Origin: Phycisphaerales bacterium
Lineage (GTDB): Bacteria > Planctomycetota > Phycisphaerae > UBA1845
NCBI GenBank assembly: GCA_020353195.1
Contig: CP070691.1
Coordinates: forward strand, 2,481,175-2,516,727
Direction of reading: 5' to 3'
Length of the DNA stretch: 35,553 nucleotides
Shown one piece after another: positions 30,442 to 35,553 of the stretch. Positions within the stretch are counted from its first letter, which is position 1; each line of letters begins with the position of its first letter. Position numbers and translations under genes: made by a program. The notes beneath the pieces were generated by a model. It was not told the DNA's origin. It did no database searches and saw only the letters and a program-made list of their open reading frames with translations.

Positions 30442-30921
30442 CTAATAGTGTGTTGCCAGCTTGTCGATCGCCTTGTCCAGCGCCGCTGCGGTCGCCGGGT
30501 CGGCGGATTGCTTGGCTTTCATCGCGGCCACCATCACCGCATGATGATCGGCCAGCTTTTTGAGATACGCGTCGTAACCGTCGGCCCCCGGCGCAACGGG
30601 TTTTACCTTCTGCGTCAGGAAGTACTCTGAAACCGTGCTGATGATGTCAGACGCGTGGGCCTCTTTCGTGGCGACCCACCGTGCGGCCTGATTGAAGGCC
30701 TGGGCATCCTGTTTGCCGGCCAGCTCGGTGATGCTGGCGATCGCCTTGGCGACTGTGGCGGCATCCTCCTTCAGGTGTTTGATGCGTGCGGCATCATCGT
30801 AGATTCCGCACGGCACCTGACAGTGGGCCTCGGCTTTGCCCTGGTGAATCGCGAGGAATCCGGCCGCCACCAGGAGCGTGCTTCCAATCATCGACAGACT
30901 GATCATACCGTACCGATTCAT
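30442..30921 (-). CDS. sodN: Nickel superoxide dismutase, exported form
   Basis: Ni-SOD turns superoxide into oxygen and peroxide. The ATG at 30921 has AGGAG about 8 bases upstream, giving 159 residues. Residues 1-32 form a Sec signal peptide: a basic start, the hydrophobic core ISLSMIGSTLLVAAGFLAI and the end KAEA, a perfect AxA site. The next residues are HCQVPCGIYDD, the nickel hook: His1, Cys2, Pro5, Cys6 and Tyr9 of mature Ni-SOD. The usual Asp3 is Gln. The mature part of 127 residues, close to the normal 117, has the expected four-helix pattern, with IKHLKEDAATVAKAI and WVATKEAHASDII. Signal peptidase alone would create the required N-terminal His. No separate maturation protease gene is near. 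Confidence 0.92.
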   Translation of the reverse strand: MNRYGMISLSMIGSTLLVAAGFLAIHQGKAEAHCQVPCGIYDDAARIKHLKEDAATVAKAIASITELAGKQDAQAFNQAARWVATKEAHASDIISTVSEYFLTQKVKPVAPGADGYDAYLKKLADHHAVMVAAMKAKQSADPATAAALDKAIDKLATHY

Positions 30922-31033
30922 TCTCGTTCTCCTGTGGACCACAAACATCGCGGATCAGAAACCACCTAGGCACGCCCGCGCCGGCGTGGGTCTTCAACAG
31001 CGCGTGGATGACGGCAGAAAGTGTGCCTCTTCT

Positions 31034-31663
31034 CTAGAAAGCCTCCGCAACCCGTTTCGCCTCTTCTGCTGCGGCGGACTTGGCATTCTCGACGGTTTTC
31101 GGATCGCCCAAGGTCGGCTCGACAACAATCGAGCGAATATCGGCAAATCCAACGAATCGGAGTAGCGTCTCCAGATAGGGCTTCTGGAAGTCCAGGCCTC
31201 TGGCTTGCTCGTTGCTGGAGTATTCTCCGCCGCGCGTGTAGATGACGGCAACCGGCTTGCCGGTCACCAGCCCGGTGTAGCCGGTATCCGGCGAGAAGCT
31301 GAACGCCAGGCCAGGCTGTGTGATGATGTCGAGCAGGTGTTTGAGCTTGTAGGGAATGCCGAAGTTCCACATCGGCACGCTGAATAGGTATTTATCTGCT
31401 GCATTGAACCGGTTGAAGCTGTCCGTGACCGCCCGCCACGCGGAGGCCTGTTCCGGCGAGTGCTCCAGGCCGTGCAGTATCTGGTACTTTGCGTGCACGG
31501 TCTGTCCGTCGAACTCCGGCAGCGACCCGGTCCATACGTCCCAGGTTTCCACTTCATCACCGGGATGCGAAGCCCGGTACGAGCCAAGGAACACTTTGGC
31601 GACGACGATCGACGTCGACCGCTCCTTTCGCGGCGATGCTTCCAGGTGCAGTAACTTGCTCAT
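31034..31663 (-). CDS. azoR: FMN-dependent NADH-azoreductase
   Basis: AzoR-family enzymes reduce quinones and azo compounds with NADH and protect against thiol stress. The ATG at 31663 (MSKLLHLEASPRKERSTS) is preceded by GGAGGG with 6-base spacing and gives 209 residues, the normal length. The FMN phosphate loop is EASPRKERSTS; the flavin-ring contact is PMWNFGIPYKLKHLLD, and the third loop is YTRGGEYS. It is the first gene of the minus-strand redox group, 112 bp upstream of sodN. No regulator gene is adjacent, so control of the group cannot be read from the window. Confidence 0.93.
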   Translation of the reverse strand: MSKLLHLEASPRKERSTSIVVAKVFLGSYRASHPGDEVETWDVWTGSLPEFDGQTVHAKYQILHGLEHSPEQASAWRAVTDSFNRFNAADKYLFSVPMWNFGIPYKLKHLLDIITQPGLAFSFSPDTGYTGLVTGKPVAVIYTRGGEYSSNEQARGLDFQKPYLETLLRFVGFADIRSIVVEPTLGDPKTVENAKSAAAEEAKRVAEAF

Positions 31664-32057
31664 GTGCGACCCTCCCATCTTGTCGCCAGTCACTTTCAGC
31701 CAGGCACTGTTGGCCACGCCAACGAGCGCGGTCGTCCAGGCGAGGCCGGCCGGCGCTGCCCCACCGGCTCGGACCTTGCACCGGATATGGTCCGTTTACC
31801 GGTCCAATGCCGAGTACGCTAGCGAAAGCAACTCCCAGAATCCAGCGAGCTTCGTGCGTCTCTGTGGGATGCCAGGCCGCTCGCTCTTTCGTCGTCCGCC
31901 AGTCGCGCCAGGACCGCAATGGGCGGTCGGGCGCGTTGTCGTACGCGCTGGTGAGTGATATGTCGCCGCCCAGGTGTTCCGGCGCCCGGGAAGTTCAACT
32001 TCGCCCTATCTCTAGTGAGAAGCGACGGAAGCGAATTGGCGGATCATCACAGGTCAT
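31664..32057. other. 394-bp gap without a recognisable gene
   Basis: Frames here give only Arg/Pro-rich sequence without pattern. The region should hold the promoter of the azoR-sodN group on the minus strand, but no pair of boxes was convincing. Confidence 0.4.
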
Positions 32058-32142
32058 TGGGCGAGGCGGGAGTCGAACCCGCACCCGGGTAAACCCGGAG
32101 GGGATTTTAAGTCCCCAGCGTCTGCCATTCCGCCACTCGCCC
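32058..32142 (-). tRNA. tRNA-Leu (anticodon TAA)
   Basis: An 85-base class II tRNA on the minus strand. The acceptor arms GGGCGAG and CTCGCCC pair perfectly, and the discriminator is A. The anticodon stem GGGGA/TCCCC encloses CTTAAAA, giving anticodon TAA (reads UUA). The long variable arm CCGGGTTTACCCGG and the T-arm GCGGG-TTCGACT-CCCGC are typical of leucine tRNAs. CCA is not encoded. Together with the CAG tRNA at 3492 it is one of two leucine tRNAs in the window; they differ clearly in the variable arm. Confidence 0.95.
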
Positions 32143-32776
32143 TGGGGCTGCGGGCCGGGCCTGCCGACCACGTGCGGCCAGTGGCCGCCACGTGCAACGC
32201 TACAAGCTTCCAAAGCGGGACTTGGCCTTCATCGCTGAGGCGGCCGGTCCGCCGGCCGGCATCGGTGCGTCGAACGCTCAAGCACCGCTTGAACCCGGCT
32301 GGTGCAGAGTCTCTTGGCTGCGCGGATTGTACTGGATTCGCCGGGGTCGTTCACGGCCCGTGTGCCTGCTGCCGCCCGTGCGGTCGCATTGGCCCCGGGC
32401 TGGTCGGCGGTTGCCGTGGGCGGTGGCGAGGCAGCGGTTCGGACGGCTGGGGGCGGGGCATCTGTGACGGCGGAACGTACGCCCTGAGGCCGTGACAGGG
32501 CTTATCTCCCGGCTGAGTAACGGGTTACAAAATGGAGATTTCCGTGTGACCGCAGAGGTGGTCGGCGGTATAAACGGTTAGCGGGTGAAGTGCGCCCTCA
32601 GGGCGTGCCGTTATAGTACACGGGTCGGCCTGGAGCCGGCGGCTCGGCGCGCCGACATTCGGGGCTAGCGGCGGCGATGGGTGTCCTGTTCGTCGACGTT
32701 GCCGGCAGCGGTTGGGGATGCAGGTGCAGGAGGCCTCCGGGGCCGGTCGGTGCCGGGTGGTCAGGGATTCAACGCG
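32143..32776. other. 634-bp gap before the PilB/GspE gene
   Basis: No gene is recognised. The frame of the ATPase gene is open back to a GTG at 32681, but that part lacks family pattern. A small hairpin CGCCC-TCA-GGGCG lies at about 32593-32605. A weak promoter candidate lies within the gap. Confidence 0.45.
32546..32574 (+). promoter_or_regulatory. Possible promoter of the PilB/GspE gene
   Basis: GTGACC (32546-32551, 4 of 6 matches) and TATAAA (32569-32574, 5 of 6) are spaced 17 bases. A leader of about 195 bases would follow. Confidence 0.4.
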
Positions 32777-34453
32777 GTGGGCATTGGCAAGACGCTAGTT
32801 GCGCGGAAGAAGATCACGCAGGAGCAGCTCGATTCGGCGCTGGCGGCCCGGCGGAATCCGGGCGAGCGCGTCGAGAAGCTGCTCGTGCAGATGGGATTCG
32901 TCACCGAGCGCGACGTGCTCGAGATCATCGGCGAGCAGTTGCACATTCCGGTCGTCGACCTGAACGAGGTGGAGATCGACAAGGAGCTGCTCAAGCAGAT
33001 CCCGGAGACGATCGTTCATCGCTATAACCTGCTGCCCATCGACAGGACCGACGGCACGATCCGGGTGGCCACCTCCAACGCCTTCAATCTGTACGCCTTC
33101 GACGAGCTGCGGATGATCACCGGCAGCAAGATCGAGCCGGTGCTGGCCGCTGAAGCCGACATCGTGCGCGTCATCAAGCAGTATTTCGGGGTGGGAGGGG
33201 GAACGATCCGGCGGATGATCGGTGACGACGAGGTCGAGGTTGTCTCGGACCATGCCGAGGAGAACGGCGACCTGATCGAAGCCGCCCAGGAAGCCACCGT
33301 GGTCAAGCTGGTCAACGAGATTCTGATCGAGGCCATTCGCGACCGGGCGAGCGACGTGCACATCGAGCCCTACGAGCACAACCTCAGGATCCGCTACCGC
33401 ATCGACGGGGTATTGCACACGACGAACGTACCGCCGGAGATCCGTCGCTTTCAGAACGCGATCATCTCGCGCATCAAGATCCTGTCGAACCTGAACATCG
33501 CCGAGCGCCGCCTGCCCCAGGACGGCGGATTCAAGATCAAGACCGGCAACCGCGAGATCGACCTCCGCGTGAGCATCATCCCGACCGCGTTCGGCGAAGC
33601 GGTGGTCATGCGTATCCTCGACAAGGCCTCGGTGCTGCTGTCGCTGAATGACCTGGGCATGGTGGACCAGGTGTTTGAGGATTTCGAACGGCTGATTCGG
33701 CAGCCGCACGGCATCGTCCTGGTCACGGGCCCCACCGGGTCGGGCAAGACGACCACGCTGTATGCCGCGTTGAACAGCATCAAGAGCGACAAGATCAAGG
33801 TTCTGACCGTCGAGGATCCGATCGAGTATTACCTTGACGGCATTCAGCAGGTGGGTGTGCAGCGAAAGATCGGGCTGACGTTCGCGTTCGGTCTGCGGTC
33901 GTTCCTGCGGCACGACCCGGACGTCATCCTGGTCGGCGAGATTCGTGACCTCGAGACGGCCGAGGTCGCGGTCAACGCGTCGCTGACCGGTCACCTCGTG
34001 TTCAGCACCCTGCACACCAACGACGCCCCCACGGCCAACACGCGGCTGCTTGATATGGGAGTGGAGCCGTTCCTCGTCAGCAGTTCGATCGAGGGTGTGC
34101 TGGCCCAGCGCCTGGTCCGCCGGGTTTGCGAGTTCTGCAAGGAGCCGTACGAGCCCGACGCTGCAAGCATCCCGCCCGACTTCGACCGCGAGCCGGGCGA
34201 GCCGTTGTACCACGGCGCCGGCTGCCGCGAGTGCCGCCACACCGGCTACAAGGGACGGATGGGCATCTTCGAGCTGCTCGTCATGAACGATGAGATCCGC
34301 AACCTCATTGTGAATCGCGGCACCGCCACCGACGTGATGACCCTGGCCCGCAAGAAATACGGCATGAGGCTGCTTCGCGAAGACGGCTGGGACAAGGTCC
34401 GTGCCGGCCTGACCACCATCGACGAAGTCATGCGGGTGAGCAAGATCGTGTAA
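32777..34453 (+). CDS. pilB: Type IV pilus / type II secretion assembly ATPase (PilB/GspE family)
   Basis: This hexameric ATPase drives pilus or pseudopilus extension at the inner membrane. I chose the GTG at 32777 (MGIGKTLVARKKITQEQLD), 558 residues; a GTG at 32681 is possible. The N-terminal MshEN-type domain (about 1-115) shows KITQEQLDSAL and MGFVTERDVLEIIGEQL. The core has the Asp box (ASDVHIEPYEHNLRIRYRIDG, cited as SDVHIEPYE), Walker A GPTGSGKT (318-325), Walker B HDPDVILVGEIRD and the His box. A zinc site is formed by Cys451, 454, 483 and 486. No other pilus or secretion gene follows in the window, so PilB and GspE cannot be told apart. The gene on the opposite strand converges on it. 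Confidence 0.92.
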   Translation: MGIGKTLVARKKITQEQLDSALAARRNPGERVEKLLVQMGFVTERDVLEIIGEQLHIPVVDLNEVEIDKELLKQIPETIVHRYNLLPIDRTDGTIRVATSNAFNLYAFDELRMITGSKIEPVLAAEADIVRVIKQYFGVGGGTIRRMIGDDEVEVVSDHAEENGDLIEAAQEATVVKLVNEILIEAIRDRASDVHIEPYEHNLRIRYRIDGVLHTTNVPPEIRRFQNAIISRIKILSNLNIAERRLPQDGGFKIKTGNREIDLRVSIIPTAFGEAVVMRILDKASVLLSLNDLGMVDQVFEDFERLIRQPHGIVLVTGPTGSGKTTTLYAALNSIKSDKIKVLTVEDPIEYYLDGIQQVGVQRKIGLTFAFGLRSFLRHDPDVILVGEIRDLETAEVAVNASLTGHLVFSTLHTNDAPTANTRLLDMGVEPFLVSSSIEGVLAQRLVRRVCEFCKEPYEPDAASIPPDFDREPGEPLYHGAGCRECRHTGYKGRMGIFELLVMNDEIRNLIVNRGTATDVMTLARKKYGMRLLREDGWDKVRAGLTTIDEVMRVSKIV

Positions 34454-34491
34454 CCGCGCACATCCGTTTGTCAGTTTCCACACCCGTAACC

Positions 34492-34518
34492 GACTTGATC
34501 CGGCGACTCGGATCAGTC
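34492..34518. terminator. Hairpin between converging genes
   Basis: GAC-T-TGATCCG and CGGATCA-GTC form a 10-bp stem with one bulged T around GCGACT. It overlaps the stop codon of the minus-strand gene and lies 39 bases after the ATPase gene. No T-run is present. Confidence 0.35.
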
Positions 34519-35553
34519 GCGCCACTGCGGTGGCCAGAAGACGTAATCGTCGGAGCCGGCGTCGTTGGTGATTTCCGAGTCCCAGCGGAACGAATGGACG
34601 CCGCCGTCGTCGAGGCCGTTCTCCGACAGGGAGTAGATCGTCGGCCCGTCGTCCGAGAGGCGGTATCCGAAGTCCCGTCCGGTGAACGGATCGGTCCGCA
34701 CGGGGTGGCGATGGCGGGCGGGCAGTTCATCGAGCGATTCGGGCCAACGCCCGTGGCGGGCCTTGAACAGGTGCGTGGCGTAGGAAAGCTGCGTGGCCCG
34801 GCGGGACGCTTCAGCCCGGGCGCGGATCTGGTGCGCCTTACTGATCGAGCACGTCAGCAACTCGGTCACGGCATTGGTGTGCCTGTACCTTTCGTGCGTG
34901 GCATCGATGTCGTCGGCGCGGACGTCCGGGTAGCCGATGCGCATCTGCGCGGCCACTTCGCGGTAGTGGCCGTCGAAGGCATCCACGGTGGCCCAGATGT
35001 CGTCCGGGCCCATGGCACTCATGGCGTCAATCGTGTCTTGCGATAGCATCTCGCCGAGGACACTTTCGGTCAGGTAATCGAGTCGGTCCCGGTTGAGTGC
35101 CGGCTCACTGCTGCCGTCTTCGGGGAAGAACAGGAACTGGGTGAGGTCCATGCACATGGCGTACTCCCCGCGTGAGCCCAGGCCCGGATCGGAGGTGTCC
35201 CGGTCGTACTCCATGAGGACGTCAAGGGCCGTTTCCAGCTCCTGGTCTGAAAACACGTTCTGTTCCAGCGCCCGTCGGGCACTCTGCTGGACCAGCGCCC
35301 GTTGGGCGGTGCTGACCAGTTGTTCGATCAAGGTCGCCCCTTGACCGACGTGGGCTGCGCTGCGCGAGACAGTCTCCCAGGCATCCAGCATGCGCTCCGA
35401 AGAGACACGGCCGTCTTCAAGCCGCCAGGCGTCGGCGAGAGTGGCCTTAGCCAACTGGCGATGGGCCGACAGCGCGGGCAACCGCAGTTCGATCAGCAGA
35501 GGCTCATGCTGGCGCTCCTGCTCGCCATGGGGTGGCTGGAAGTACGGTGGAGC
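34513..35553 (-). CDS. Partial hypothetical protein of planctomycete type (5' end outside window)
   Basis: The frame is open from the TGA at 34513-34515 to the window edge, 346 visible residues; no ribosome site or convincing start is seen, so the N-terminus is missing. The first 200 visible residues are mainly helical and charged. The C-terminal part reads SYATHLFKARHGRWPESLDEL, cited as HGRWPESLDELP, then TDPFTGRDFGYRLSDDG and YSLSENGLDDGG. This ending resembles the C-terminal part of many planctomycete proteins and some pseudopilin-like proteins, where a strand-rich tip follows RWP-S-L-EL. No enzyme motif is visible. It converges on the PilB/GspE gene; shared function is possible but not shown. 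The protein is probably exported or membrane-bound if the missing part has a signal. Confidence 0.65.
   Translation of the reverse strand, partial: APPYFQPPHGEQERQHEPLLIELRLPALSAHRQLAKATLADAWRLEDGRVSSERMLDAWETVSRSAAHVGQGATLIEQLVSTAQRALVQQSARRALEQNVFSDQELETALDVLMEYDRDTSDPGLGSRGEYAMCMDLTQFLFFPEDGSSEPALNRDRLDYLTESVLGEMLSQDTIDAMSAMGPDDIWATVDAFDGHYREVAAQMRIGYPDVRADDIDATHERYRHTNAVTELLTCSISKAHQIRARAEASRRATQLSYATHLFKARHGRWPESLDELPARHRHPVRTDPFTGRDFGYRLSDDGPTIYSLSENGLDDGGVHSFRWDSEITNDAGSDDYVFWPPQWRD

Noticed and set aside
31995-32238. Small frames across tRNA-Leu(UAA), such as GGSRTRTRVNPEG
   Set aside because: Translated tRNA sequence and not a gene.
32795-34525. 576-codon open frame antisense to the PilB/GspE gene
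   Set aside because: The plus strand has all ATPase motifs; the antisense product has no family pattern.
1-35553. CRISPR arrays, transposases, inteins, toxin-antitoxin pairs
   Set aside because: No regularly spaced repeats, DDE-type transposase motifs, splicing motifs in dnaB, or small paired toxin genes were seen.

Overview
The window is GC-rich, gene-dense bacterial chromosome from a Gram-negative with an LPS-type outer membrane. It carries bamA, skp, lpxD, an lpxC-fabZ fusion, lpxA and an Mla-type lipid transport set. The LpxC-FabZ fusion, small membrane proteins ending in a CxxCGYxLxGL-CPECG zinc ribbon, and the ENGxDDGG-type C-terminus of the last gene resemble what I know from Planctomycetota, perhaps Phycisphaerae. 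That placement is inference from family knowledge, not a computed phylogeny.

Layout. 1-3289: four plus-strand genes that look like a phage-tail or tail-fibre module (a cut-off first gene, a parallel beta-helix protein, a small beta-rich protein, a fibronectin-III-like protein), followed by tRNA-Leu(CAG). 3643-4823: a tandem duplication of about 590 bp, each copy with one three-helix zinc-ribbon protein; then a small HNH protein and a strong palindromic terminator. 5378-8107 (minus): dnaA and a tandem-GNAT acetyltransferase, separated by a 294-bp AT-richer region with DnaA-box-like repeats that is a candidate oriC. 8316-13006 (plus): one likely transcription unit with a TATAAT promoter, a HEAT-type lipoprotein, an RsbW-like serine kinase, a STAS protein, then MlaE, MlaF and MlaD, ending in an 11-bp GC hairpin. 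About 790 bp without a gene follows, then tRNA-Gln(TTG). 14030-19825 (plus): prs, rplY, pth, rpsF, ssb, rplI, dnaB, with no rpsR in the cluster. 20077-27601 (plus): outer-membrane and lipid A operon bamA-skp-lpxD-lpxC/fabZ-lpxA and a Gfo/Idh/MocA oxidoreductase that may be GnnA-like. 27655-31663 (minus): a redox group of FMN azoreductase, exported nickel superoxide dismutase, a dihydroorotate-dehydrogenase-like protein with altered active site, an iron-sulfur flavoprotein, and a HEAT-type exported protein. 32058-35553: tRNA-Leu(UAA) on the minus strand, a PilB/GspE ATPase, and a minus-strand gene running off the window.

How parts fit. Most of the window is housekeeping: replication start (DnaA, DnaB, SSB), translation (three ribosomal proteins, Pth, three tRNAs), nucleotide supply (Prs) and envelope building. 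Two parts stand out. First, the RsbW kinase and STAS protein are translationally coupled to the Mla permease, which suggests that lipid transport may be controlled by phosphorylating an MlaB-like subunit. Second, the minus-strand redox group includes a Ni-SOD whose Sec signal peptide appears to end exactly before the nickel-binding His-Cys hook. No CRISPR array, transposase or toxin-antitoxin pair was seen.
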